NCBI RefSeq assembly: GCF_958295425.1
Contig: NC_081138.1
Span: forward strand, 1,632,501-1,696,500
From: Solea solea
Taxonomy: Eukaryota; Chordata; Actinopteri; Pleuronectiformes; Soleidae
Reading direction: 5' to 3'
Length of the DNA stretch: 64,000 bases
This document shows positions 17,481 to 29,421 of the stretch, piece after piece. A program made the translations under genes and the position numbers. Below the pieces are notes generated by a model. It ran no database searches and was not told the origin of the DNA. It saw only the letters and a list, made by a program, of their open reading frames with translations. Within the stretch, counting starts at the first letter, position 1, and every line of letters begins with the position of its first letter.

Positions 17481-18050
17481 CCAAGTTTGGGCGACATACT
17501 ATACTATGACTTTTTTGACCAATTTCGGACGACATACTATACTATGACTTTTTTGACAGATTTTTTACGACATACTATACTATGACGTTTCTGTCCGATT
17601 TTGGACGACATACTATACTATGACTTTTTTGACTGATTTTGGACGACATACTATACTATGACTTTTTTGACCAAGTTTGGGCGACATACTATACTATGAC
17701 TTTTTTGACCAATTTCGGACGACATACTATACTATGACTTTTTTGACAGATTTTTTACGACATACTATACTATGACGTTTCTGTCCGATTTTGGACGACA
17801 TACTATACTATGACTTTTTTGACTGATTTTGGACGACATACTATACTATGACTTTTTTGACCAAGTTTGGGCGACATACTATACTATGACTTTTTTGACC
17901 AATTTCGGACGACATACTATACTATGACTTTTTTGACAGATTTTTTACGACATACTATACTATGACGTTTCTGTCTGATTTTGGACGACATACTATACTA
18001 TGACTTTTTTGACTGATTTTGGACGACATACTATACTATGACTTTTTTGA
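17481..18050 (+). repeat. 190-bp higher-order repeat within the satellite, three copies
   Basis: The rare variant CCAAGTTTGGGCGACATAC occurs at 17481, 17671 and 17861, exactly 190 bp apart, each time followed by the same succession of variants: AATTTCGGAC, then GATTTTTTACGAC, then GTTTCTGTC, then GACTGATTTT. Five monomers were therefore amplified as a block after they had diverged from one another. Confidence 0.9.
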
Positions 18051-19896
18051 CCGATTTTGGACGACATACTATACTATGACTTTTTTGACTGATTTTGGAC
18101 GACATACTATACTATGACTTTTTTGACTGATTTTGGACGACATACTATACTATGACTTTTTTGACTGATTTTGGACGACATACTATACTATGACATTTCT
18201 GACCAATTTTGGACGACATACCATACTATGACTTTTTTGACAGATTTTGGATGACATACTATACAATGACTTTTTTGACCAATTTCGGACGACATACTAT
18301 ACTATGACTTTTTTGACCGATTTTGGACGACAAACTATACTATGACTTTTTTGACTGATTTTGGACGACATACTATACTATGACTTTTTTTGACTGATTT
18401 TGGAAGACATACTATACTATGACTTTTTTTACTGATTTTGGACGACATACTATACTATGACTATTTTGACAGATTTTTGACGACATACTATACTATGACT
18501 TTTTTTGTCTGATTTTGGACGACATACTATACTATGACTTTTTTTGTCTGATTTTGGACGACATACTATACTATGACTTTTTTTGACTGATTTTGGACGA
18601 CATACTATACTATGACTTTTTTGACTGATTTTGGACGACATACTATACTTTGACTATTTTGACAGATTTTTGACGACATACTATACTATGACTTTTTTGA
18701 CCAATTTTGGACGACATACTATACTATGACTTTTTTGACCAATTTTGGACGACATACTATACTATGACGTTTTGTACCGATTTTGGACGACATACTATGC
18801 TATGACGTTTCTGTCCGATTTTGGACGACATACTATACTATGACTTTTTTGACTGATTTTGGACGACATACTATACTATGAGTTTTTTGACAGATTTTTG
18901 ACGACATACTATACTATGACTTTTTTGACAGATTTTGGACGACATACTATACTATGACGTTTTGAACCGATTTTGGATGACATACTATACTATGATGTTT
19001 TTGTCCGATTTTGGACGACATACTATACTATGACGATTTGGACCGATTTTGGACGACATACTATACTATGACTATTTTGACAGATTTTGGACGACATACT
19101 ATACTATGACTTTTTTGACAGATTTTGGACGACATACTATACTATGACTTTTTTGACTGATTTTGGACGACATACTATACTATCACGATTTGGACCGATT
19201 TTGGACGACATACTATACTATGACGTTTTTGTCTGATTTTGGACGACATACTATACTATGACTTTTTTGACCAATTTTGGACGGCATACTATACTATGAC
19301 GTTTTGGACCGATTTTGGACGACATACTATACTATGACTTTTTTGACCAATTTTGGACGACATACTATACTATGACGTTTTGGACCGATTTTGGACGACA
19401 TACTATACTATGACTTTTTTGACCAAGTTTGGACGACATACTATACTATGACTTTTTTGACCAATTTCGGACGACATACTATACTATGACTTTTTTGACA
19501 GATTTTTGACGACATACTATAGTATGACTTTTTTTGACTGATTTTGGACGACATACTATACTATGAGTTTTTTGACTGATTTTGGACGACATACTATACT
19601 ATGACTATTTTGACAGATTTTTGACGACATACTATACTATGACGTTTCTGTCCGATTTTGGATGACATACTATACTATGATGTTTTTGTCCGATTTTGGA
19701 CGACATACTATACTATGATGTTTTTGTCCGATTTTGGACAACATACTATACTATGACGATTTGGACCGATTTTGGACGACATACTATACTATGACGTTTT
19801 TGTCCGATTTTGGACGACATACTATACTATGACGTTTTTGTCTGATTTTGGACGACACACTATAGGATGAAGATTTGACAAAACAAGGAGAACAAG

Positions 19897-19962
19897 ATTG
19901 GTGTAGTGGTTAGCACTCATGACTTTAATGTAGAAGATCCGGGTTCAAGCCCTGGTTGGAAC
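19897..19962 (+). repeat. tRNA-like / tRNA-derived SINE remnant inside the satellite
   Basis: An A-box-like GGTGTAGTGGTTAGC (19900-19914) and a B-box-like GGTTCAAGCCC (19942-19952) have tRNA-like spacing. GTGT/GCAC could form a D stem and CCGGG/CCTGG a T stem. The anticodon arm is poor and I see no matching acceptor stem. It therefore reads as a tRNA-derived SINE head or decayed tRNA gene, and not a functional tRNA. It is an insertion of about 120 bp in the plus arm, about 70 bp left of the inversion point. Confidence 0.5.
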
Positions 19963-20030
19963 AAAGAGCCTCTGCAATCCTGAGTTTAATTTTGGACTAT
20001 GTACTATGACGTTTTGGACCAATTTTGGAC

Positions 20031-23000
20031 ATCATAGTATGGTAAGTCGTCCAAAATTGGTCAAAAAAGTCATAGTATAGTATTTCGTCCATAATCGGTC
20101 CAAAACGTCATAGTATAGTATGTCGTCCAAAATTGGACAAAAACGTCATAGTAAAGTATGTCGTCCAAAATTGGTCAAAAAAGTCATAGTATAGTATGTC
20201 GTCTAAAATTAGTCAAAAAAGTCATAGTATAGTATGTCGTCCAAAATCAGACAAAAAAGTCATAGTATGTCGTCCATGAGCGGTCCAAAACGTCACAGTA
20301 TAGTATGTTGTCCAAAATCAGTCAAAAAAGTCATAGTATAGTATGTCGTCCAAAATCGGTCAAAAACGTCATAGTATAGTATGTCGTCAAAAATCTGTCA
20401 AAAAAGTCATAGTATAGTATGTCGTCAAAAATCAGTCAAAAAAGCCATAGTATAGTATGTCGTCCATAATCAGTCAAAAAAGTCATAGTATAGTATGTCG
20501 TCCAAAATCAGTCAAAAAAGTCATAGTATAATATTTCGTCCAAAATTGATCAAAAAAGTCATTGTATAGTATGTAGTCCAAAATCGGACAAAAACGTCAT
20601 AGTATAGTATGTCGTCCAAAATCGGTCCACAACATCATAGTATAATATGTCGTCCAAAATTGGTAAAAAAAGTCATTGTATAGTATGTCGTCCAAAATCG
20701 GACAAAAACGTCATAGTATAGTATGTCGTCCAAAATCGGTCCAAAACGTCGTAGTATAGTATGTCGTCCAAAATCAGTCAAAACAGTCATAGTATAGTAT
20801 GTCGTCCAAAATCTGTCAAAAAAGTCATAGTATAGTATGTCGTCCAAAATCAGTCAAAAAAGTCATAGTATAGTATGTCGTCCAAAATCTGTCAAAAAAG
20901 TCATAGTATAGTATGTCGTCCAAAATCTGTCAAAAAAGTCATAGTATAGTATGTCGTCCAAAATCAGTCAAAAATGTCATAGTATAGTATGTCGTCCAAA
21001 ATCAGACAAAAACGTCATAGTATAGTATGTCGTCCAAAATCTGTCAAAAAAGTCATAGTATAGTATGTCGCTCCGAAAATCTGTCAAAAAAAGTCATAGT
21101 ATAGTATGTCGTCGAAAATCAGTCAAAAAAAGTCATGGTATAGTATGTCGTCCAAAATCTGTCAAAAAAGTCATAGTATAGTATGTCGTCCAAAATTGGT
21201 GAAAAAGTCATAGTATAGTATGTCGTCAAAAATCTGTCAAAAAAGTCATAGTATAGTATGTCGTCAAAAATCTGTCAAAAAAGTCATAGTATAGTATGTC
21301 GTCGAAAATCAGTCAAAAAAGTCATAGTATAGTATGTCGTCGAAAATCTGTCAAAAAAAGTCATAGTATAGTATGTCGTCCAAAATTGGTCAAAAAGTCA
21401 TAGTATAGTATGTCGTCCAAAATCTGTCAAAAAAGTCATAGTATAGTATGTCGTCAAAAATCTGTCAAAAAAGTCATAGTATAGTATGGCGTCGAAAATC
21501 AGTCAAAAAAGTCATAGTATAGTATGTCGTCGAAAATCTGTCAAAAAAGTCATGGTATAGTATGTCGTCGAAAATCTGTCAAAAAAAGTCATAGTATAGT
21601 ATGTCGTCCAAAATTGGTCAAAATGTCATAGTATAGTATGTCGTCCAAAATCTGTCAAAAAAGTCATAGTATAGTATGTCGTCGAAAATCTGTCAAAAAA
21701 GTCATAGTATAGTATGTCGTCGAAAATCTGTCAAAAAAGTCATAGTATAGTATGTCGTCGAAAATCTGTCAAAAAAGTCATAGTATAGTATGTCGTCGAA
21801 AATCTGTCAAAAAAGTCATGGTATAGTATGTCGTCCAAAATCTGTCAAAAAAGTCATAGTATAGTATGTCGTCGAAAATCTGTCAAAAAAGTCATGGTAT
21901 AGTATGTCGTCCAAAATCTGTCAAAAAAGTCATAGTATAGTATGTCGTCCAAAATCTGTCAAAAAAGTCATAGTATAGTATGTCGTCCAAAATCTGTCAA
22001 AAAAGTCATAGTATAGTATGTCGTCGAAAATCTGTCAAAAAAGTCATGGTATAGTATGTCGTCCAAAATCTGTCAAAAAAGTCATAGTATAGTATGTCGT
22101 CCAAAATCTGTCAAAAAAGTCATAGTATAGTATGTCGTCGAAAATCTGTCAAAAAAAGTCATAGTATAGTATGTCGTCAAAAATCTGTCAAAAAAGTCAT
22201 AGTATAGTACGTCGTCGAAAATCTGTCAAAAAAAGTCATAGTATAGTATGTCGTCGAAAATCAGTCAAAAAAAGTCATAGTATAGTATGTCGTCGAAAAT
22301 CTGTCAAAAAAGTCATAGTATAGTATGTCGTCGAAAATCTGTCAAAAAAGTCATAGTATAGTATGTCGTCGAAAATCTGTCAAAAAAGTCATGGTATAGT
22401 ATGTCGTCCAAAATCTGTCAAAAAAGTCATAGTATAGTATGTCGTCGAAAATCTGTCAAAAAAGTCATGGTATAGTATGTCGTCCAAAATCTGTCAAAAA
22501 AGTCATAGTATAGTATGTCGTCCAAAATCTGTCAAAAAAGTCATAGTATAGTATGTCGTCCAAAATCTGTCAAAAAAGTCATAGTATAGTATGTCGTCGA
22601 AAATCTGTCAAAAAAGTCATGGTATAGTATGTCGTCCAAAATCTGTCAAAAAAGTCATAGTATAGTATGTCGTCCAAAATCTGTCAAAAAAGTCATAGTA
22701 TAGTATGTCGTCGAAAATCTGTCAAAAAAAGTCATAGTATAGTATGTCGTCGAAAATCTGTCAAAAAAGTCATGGTATAGTATGTCGTCCAAAATCTGTC
22801 AAAAAAGTCATAGTATAGTATGTCGTCCAAAATCTGTCAAAAAAGTCATAGTATAGTATGTCGTCGAAAATCTGTCAAAAAAAGTCATAGTATAGTATGT
22901 CGTCAAAAATCTGTCAAAAAAGTCATAGTATAGTACGTCGTCGAAAATCTGTCAAAAAAAGTCATAGTATAGTATGTCGTCGAAAATCAGTCAAAAAAAG

Positions 23001-24098
23001 TCATAGTATAGTATGTCGTCGAAAATCTGTCAAAAAAGTCATGGTATAGTATGTCGTCGAAAATCTGTCAAAAAAGTCATAGTATAGTATGTCGTCGAAA
23101 ATCTGTCAAAAAAGTCATAGTATAGTATGTCGTCGAAAATCTGTCAAAAAAGTCATGGTATAGTATGTCGTCGAAAATCTGTCAAAAAAGTCATAGTATA
23201 GTATGTCGTCGAAAATCTGTCAAAAAAGTCATGGTATAGTATGTCGTCCAAAATCTGTCAAAAAAGTCATAGTATAGTATGTCGTCGAAAATCAGTCAAA
23301 AAAGTCATAGTATAGTATGTCGTCCAAAATTGGTCAAAAAGTCATAGTATAGTACGTCGTCGAAAATTGGTCAAAAAGTCATAGTATAGTATGTCGTCCG
23401 AAATTGGTCAAAAAGTCATAGTATAGTACGTCGTCGAAAATTGGTCAAAAAGTCATAGTATAGTACGTCGTCGAAAATCTGTCAAAAAAAGTCATAGTAT
23501 AGTATGTCGTCCAAAATCTGTCAAAAAAAGTCATAGTATAGTATGTCGTCCATAATCAGTCAAAAAAGTCATAGTATAGTATGTCGTCGAAAATCTGTCA
23601 AAAAAAGTCATAGTATAGTATGTCGTCCAAAATCTGTCAAAAAAGTCATAGTATAGTATGTCGTCGAAAATCTGTCAAAAAAGTCATAGTATAGTATGTC
23701 GTCGAAAATCTGTCAAAAAAAGTCATAGTATAGTATGTCGTCCAAAATCAGTCAAAAAAGTCATAGTATAGTATGTCGTCGAAAATCTGTCAAAAAAGTC
23801 ATAGTATAGTATGTCGTCCAAAATCGGTCAAAAAAGTCATAGTATAGTATGTCGTCCAAAATCGGTCAAAAAAGTCATAGTATAGTATGTCGTCCAAAAT
23901 CAGTCAAAAAAGTCATAGTATAGTATGTCGTCCAAAATCAGTCAAAAAAGTCATAGTATAGTATGTCGTCCAAAATCAGTCAAAAAAGTCATAGTATAGT
24001 ATGTCGTCCAAAATCAGTCAAAAAAGTCATAGTATAGTATGTCGTCCAAAATCAGTCAAAAAAGTCATAGTATAGTATGTCGTCCAAAATCAGTCAGA
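20031..24098 (-). repeat. 38-bp satellite array, minus-oriented arm
   Basis: About 106 monomers read as the reverse complement of the left arm: CATAGTATAGTATGTCGTCC, then AAAAT, a CTGTC / CAGTC / CGGTC / TGGTC variant and an A-run. Subtype composition differs from the left arm. A GTCGTCGAAAATCTGTC type dominates about 21100-23800, while the outermost right part (23800-24098) is a homogeneous run of GTCGTCCAAAATCAGTC or CGGTC monomers. Large internal duplications are visible: the rare GTACGTCGTCG block with its context recurs 726 bp apart (about 22205 and 22931). Confidence 0.97.
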
Positions 24099-24165
24099 GT
24101 TTTTTAAAAATTGAACTGTAGAATCACAAGCACAAATTGTTTGTGTGAGACACACCAGCGCTGAA

Positions 24166-24236
24166 GATGGTCCAGTGGACTAGGACGTCTCATCACGATT
24201 CAAGACTTCTTGGGTTCGAATCCCACTGGAGGTATG
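24166..24236 (+). repeat. tRNA-like / SINE remnant at the right edge of the satellite
   Basis: A D-arm-like GGTCCAGTGGACTAGGAC is followed by a consensus B box GGTTCGAATCC (24213-24223) flanked by TGGG/CCCA pairing. There is no proper anticodon arm or acceptor stem. Together with the element at 19897-19962, both boundaries of the minus arm carry tRNA-like sequence, although the two are not close copies of each other. Confidence 0.5.
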
Positions 24237-24350
24237 TGTCTACTCGTACTTGTGTGTCTGTCTGGGTGTTTCAAAAACAACTAAACCAAACAACTAAAAA
24301 CCTTCAAACCAAACCAAACAACTTCCAAAAAACTAAACGTGTGCGTTCGT

Positions 24351-24526
24351 GCGTTTGCGTCATTTCAATTTCAACGAGGATTTCAACTTCATCATCAACG
24401 ACTCTGCGACAATGGGAGGAAAGAGCTAGCATTGAAAAGGCTTGAGAAAGCCTCTCAATGCTAGCTGGCACTTTTTGTTAGTAGTGTCAACAAGAATTGA
24501 GTCGTCTAAGAGAAAATGTGTTAAAA
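24351..24526 (+). repeat. right boundary module of the satellite, with hairpin
   Basis: A direct-orientation copy of the module at 14782-14924. The main difference is an extra hairpin segment at 24424-24466: AGCTAGCATTGA pairs with TCAATGCTAGCT, and AGGCTT with AAGCCT, around a four-base loop. A degenerate monomer-like stretch (GTCAGGCGTCCAAAAAGC) follows at about 24538, as on the left side. Confidence 0.8.
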
Positions 24527-24728
24527 ATGTCATATTTTAGTCAGGCGTCCAAAAAGCTAAACAGATAATAAATATAAATCAGCCTAATGTCGTCATATAG
24601 CTGTTGAGTGTGTGAGTGTGTGAGTGAGAAACGCAGATGTGTGTCAGAAACACGAGCTGCAGAAACGTACAATGACAACATGTGATCCTGGCGACCGAGC
24701 TGCAAACAGACAGACACACAACGTCTGG

Positions 24729-24737
24729 GTGTGTGTG

Positions 24738-24778
<41 letters not shown>
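24729..24778 (+). repeat. GT microsatellite
   Basis: An almost pure GT run with one GC interruption. Confidence 0.95.
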
Positions 24779-24781
<3 letters not shown>

Positions 24782-26111
24782 CTCAGGACTATTTATAACT
24801 TCAACCACAACCTACGACGCAAGTCTTAATTAACCCTTAAACAAACCTTTGATGGAGGCAGAACAAACGTGTCCTCACGGTCAAGGTCAAAGGTCATCCT
24901 CTGACATACACATGTGCGAGTGTTTGTTCTGTGAATTTAGGACAGAATCATTGTGAGCGCAGAGGAAGTGTGTACTGTGTTACACGCCGTGTGAATGGCA
25001 GCCTTCCCACTGTAGTACATCCACTCTCATGTGACTCTTTGTTATATGGAGGAACATAAATTTAACGTGACCTGATTGAATATAAAACTTTATCTCACAT
25101 GTGACAGGCGGCCTCTGTAACTCTATATACGAACGCTGTTCACAGGGAAAACACAAGCACATTCCTCGTCTTTGTGTTTCCGACGTGCGTGGAGGATTTT
25201 CCACGGCGCAAATGGAGTTGCATAAATATCAAGTTTTGATTATGTGGAGTGGAGCGGAGCAGAGTGGAGTGGAGTGGAGTGTTCCCTCAATCTCGGGAGC
25301 TACTTGAGAAGATTCCCAGGAATCTGAAGTGTCCTCTGTTCACTGAGTCTCGCCTGATTAAAAAAGACAAAAAGCCTTTTTTATTTTTTAATTTTTTTAA
25401 ATATCAGTGATGTGTTTGAATAATTTAGAATTCTCTCTCTCTTTTATCACAAAGGTAGATGAAAGTTTACGACTCACATCCTCACCAACAAGAACACGGG
25501 AAAGGAAACGTCACAGCCTTTGTTTGGGGGTCGTTGTAAGTGTTCAGGGGTCAAGTTATCAGAGGTGAAAGTTAGTGAAGCAGCGCTGCCATCTGACTCT
25601 GCCGGGGGGGAGGGGCATGAAGGTGATCCGTGGGAGAGGCAGAAGGTCTGTGACTGTGGCTCCTCCTCCACAGAGAAGAAAGCTTCCTGCTGTGGGAGCA
25701 GAGAACTTTGCACCTTAGTTCTTAGTCATTAACTGCAGAGTTGAAACCACAGTGTAACTGACTAAATGGCTGAAAAGTGTTTGTATTTCCTCTCAGCTGC
25801 TGACGAGAGGAAAACAAATCTCTGCTCAACAGTTGTCACAGCAAACTCTTTATATTTCAACAAAAGGAATGAACTCATTTGAACGGCAGACGCGCACAAG
25901 CGCTCCCTCATCAGCGGAATGTTCCCGGCTGCCTTTGTTCCAGCATGAAGTCACTAATGAAGGTATTGACTCGAGAGCCAGGACTTGAATACCACCTCTG
26001 AGGTGCTCAGCCTGCCGTCTCCAGTGTGCACTCATGAGACCTCAGGTGTGTTAATCCTGTAACGCTGGCTGCTGACCTCAGGACCTGCTCTGTGGGACAC
26101 TGTACGGCCTC

Positions 26112-26181
26112 TCACCTCCTGCAGACGCACATACAGCCCAGATGTGTCACCTCCTGCAGACGCACATACAGCCCAGATCAT
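26112..26181 (+). repeat. 35-bp tandem duplication
   Basis: Two adjacent, essentially identical 35-bp copies beginning TCACCTCCTGCAGACGCACA. This is a recent local duplication with no coding context. Confidence 0.9.
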
Positions 26182-28932
26182 CATTACCCTCCAATAACCT
26201 TCCTCAGTGATGCTGGAGGTTTGTGGCCTCTCTTCATCAGAAACACTGATGGAGAGTTTAAAGTCATCACAGATGGAGGAAAGGCGGGATTTAAAAAAAT
26301 GCACACACAATATAATATATATGTTCCATTAGACTTAGAAAAGTTGCTCATATGAAAAGTACCAACATTAACATGTGTATGTCGTATCTTTAGTGAACAC
26401 GTTCATGGACCCAAACACAGACAAACAGCATCACGTCTCCATCTCGAGTCAGACAGTAACCATGGAAACCTGCCTGAGGTTATGTGATGTGTTCCAGTGG
26501 TACCCACACATGTGCAACTCCAAGGACACACAAAAGAGGGACTGGAGTGGAATGTGAGATCGAGGACGAATGTGGACATGCACCAACGTGCAGACACATT
26601 ATTGATTAGTGCAGGATTACTTGTTACAGTGTCATTTGTGAATAGTTGAAGTGTTTGACTTTAAGCCTTTGGGTAAATATTCTTGCAAGGAAAGAAAGGA
26701 ACTTGGCTTTGTGGACCTTTGATGTTAGAACTTAGATAAAAGGCACCGTGGACACTTTGATACCTTTGATAGATAAATACTGGAAGATACTGTGTGAAAA
26801 GGTTGTTTGACCGTTATGTTACTGTTAAATCTATAGATCGTCATTCACGACCTGGAACATCAAGGGAACGTTTCTGTGTGTGTGTGTGTGGCTTGGATAT
26901 GATCAGTTATCAGTTAAAAAGACTGAACGATCCTAAAAACGTGGGTTCATCTCCAACAATTCCCAGGGGAAGATGAATGCGCGTCATAAAATTGTGATGG
27001 AAATGAAAGAGTTTGCAGAGATTTGACCTGGAAGTGAAAGTGTGGAGTGTTTTTGAGGGTTTTTGAGGGTTTAGCAGCTTCAGGTGGTCTGTGGCGAACG
27101 GTGTCACACCCAGGGTTCGGCGAGTATTTTGCGGCGCGGCGTTGCGTCTCAGTTACACATTCTCCTGCATGGGTGTGTTTGCTGTATCAGTTACACACAA
27201 ACACATGAAGACGTCTGAAAGTCACTGAATTATCCTCGTCTCCACAGAAGTGAATGGATTTAGCTCACGGCGACAAATCACAGGGCTGTTAACCCTTATC
27301 AGCTAATGGGAAAGTTTGCTCTCATACAAAGAGAACGAGATTGTGTTGCAGCAACTTTGTGGGTCACACAATTTCTGCTTTTGAGACAAACAAACACACA
27401 CACACACACAGGTTCACGCAGCTGTCCATGTGAGGACTCTCATTGACTCATTTAGACAGAGCTTCAGTAACGGTGTGGAAATGTTCTCTTTGTGTAAGAA
27501 AACCCAGTCTGTGACAATGCAAATGTTTGAAAAGTGATATTTTTATTGTTCGTTGAGGTTTTTTATAAAAACGTGCTGATGTCAAATCGCTCCACAGGTT
27601 TGGAAACTGTTCAAAGTCTCAGTGGAAACTTTCATCTTTACAGCTTCCTCACCCTAAACCCTGCAGATACAACACAAACAAACATGTGTCTAATGTCTGT
27701 GAAGGTTCTCATTAATGCAGGTAATTCAAGTTTTTGTACTTTAAAGGTAAAAAAACATTGTCCACATTTAAGTTTCTTATAATTCAGTGTAGTTATATTA
27801 TAATTATATAATATGAAATCAAACTGATGCTGATTAAACACAATCTTAACAACCATAATAAAGCACTTGAAATCTACAGAATCATTTGTCCTCTGTAGTT
27901 AATGCTCATATACTTCACTTTTGCATGTTTGTGATTTAACAAACTGTGACTTTTAAGGATTTTAAAGTTTAAATTGACCAGTTACAGATTCAGAGAAAAA
28001 TGTTTAATAGAAACAAAATATTATTATAATAGATATTTGGTCTTGCAACATTGAATTATATAATATAATATTGAATTATATGGTATTGAATATAATTCTC
28101 ACTGGGATTGAAACAACCTCTGTCCCAACATCTGATCGTAATTATTTAAAATTAATCTAATGAAGCCACAACAAAGGAGTGTATAAGAGATGTTTGTGTC
28201 ACTTCCTGTCCTTGAGATGTTTCAGGTCTCAAAGCAGCTCCAGAGAAACCTGCTTATTAAACATGTCCATGTCCTGGTTTCACTTTAACAAACCACGTTA
28301 AAAAACCGTCTTCTCCGTTTTCTGCCACAATCAGGCCGGAAGAGCCCTCTCGACGCTCGAGTGCAAACCTCACTAATATGTTAAAAGGTGGGTGCCTCTT
28401 CTGGGTGTTGTCATGGAAACGGGTCACTTGGACATCTGTGGGAAACCAGATTTATGAGGAGCTGAGAAGAAACTTTAGTAAGAAGGAACACTGAATGATT
28501 GTTGAGTGTGAGAAGATTCAGAAGCTGAAAATAAAGGACTTTATGTGTCAGAATATAGTTAAAGAAATAAAGATCCCGTGATCTTTAAAGAAAGCCATAG
28601 TCATAAAAAGTGACTGCAGAGACAATCCCCAGCTGTCCTCTGTCTACACTGGAGGACGTCTTCACTTCTCACTGTACCTGCAGAAGACAAGCAGCATCCC
28701 AGAGGACACGACGACAGTTTAACCCGTGCAGTTGTCCTATTCTGTGTGAACTGCACCTGAATGTGTCCTGCAGAGACAATCGAGAAATATTGTCTTAACA
28801 CACACTGTGACTACGTCTCAGTCACATGGTTTCCACACTCTTATCTACTGCATATGACATTCATGACATGCAATAAACTGCACGAGGCCCCCAAGTCAAT
28901 GTCCACACCAGAGAGGGTCCTAAAGAGGGGAC

Positions 28933-28933
28933 C

Positions 28934-28978
<45 letters not shown>
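28933..28978 (+). repeat. CA microsatellite
   Basis: An uninterrupted (CA)n run of about 23 units. Confidence 0.95.
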
Positions 28979-28981
<3 letters not shown>

Positions 28982-29119
28982 TCTGGGCGTGACTCTCCTC
29001 ACACCTCGTGACAACCAATCACAAGCTCTGTTACATGAAGGTCAAACAACAACGGCACGCTGCATCTAAATGAGATGAAATCCTGAGTTACAGAAGTTTG
29101 TTATTGAACGAACACTTTT

Positions 29120-29421
29120 TTAATATAATATAATGTAATATAATATAGTGTAATATAATATAATATAATATAATATAATATAATATAATGTAATGTAATG
29201 TAATGTAATGTAATATGTAATATGTAATATGTAATATATAAGATAACATAACATAACATAATATAATATAATATAATATAATGTAACATAATATGATATA
29301 ATATAATATAACATAATATAACATAATATAATATAATATAATATGATGTAATTTTATATAATATAATATAATATAATATAATATAATATAATATAATATA
29401 ATATAATATAATATAATATAA
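29120..29421 (+). repeat. ATAAT pentanucleotide array
   Basis: About 300 bp of degenerate TAATA units with TAATG and TAACA variants grouped in blocks. All open frames (YYIIL-type peptides) are artefacts of the repeat. Confidence 0.95.

Larger units (their letters stand above)
14990..20030 (+). repeat. 38-bp satellite array, plus-oriented arm
   Basis: About 130 tandem monomers of 37-39 bp. Each has a near-invariant half, GGACGACATACTATACTATG. The variable half is AC, then a T-run of 6-8 or GTTTTGG/GTTTCTG, then GACCGA, GACCAA, GACAGA or GACTGA, then TTTT. The invariant half contains the only CpG found in nearly every monomer. Interspersed subtypes form higher-order units, for example the 190-bp five-mer at 17481-18050. 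The arm is interrupted near its right end by a tRNA-like sequence (about 19864-19985) and closes with one or two degenerate monomers at the inversion point. Open frames such as DDILYYDFF are by-products of the period and not genes. Confidence 0.97.

Noticed and set aside
15536..20847. Open frames encoding DDILYYDFF-type periodic peptides in the satellite (15536-15751, 18450-18641, 20635-20847)
   Set aside because: They arise from repeat period and frame and shift where monomer length changes. They have no start context or composition of a real protein.
14990..24098. CRISPR-like regular repeats
   Set aside because: Repeats are contiguous with no unique spacers, each 38-bp unit is itself the repeat, and the context is a vertebrate genome. 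It is a satellite.
19897..24236. Functional tRNA genes at 19897-19962 and 24166-24236
   Set aside because: B boxes are good, but anticodon arms and acceptor stems do not fold properly. Better explained as SINE heads or decayed tRNA copies.
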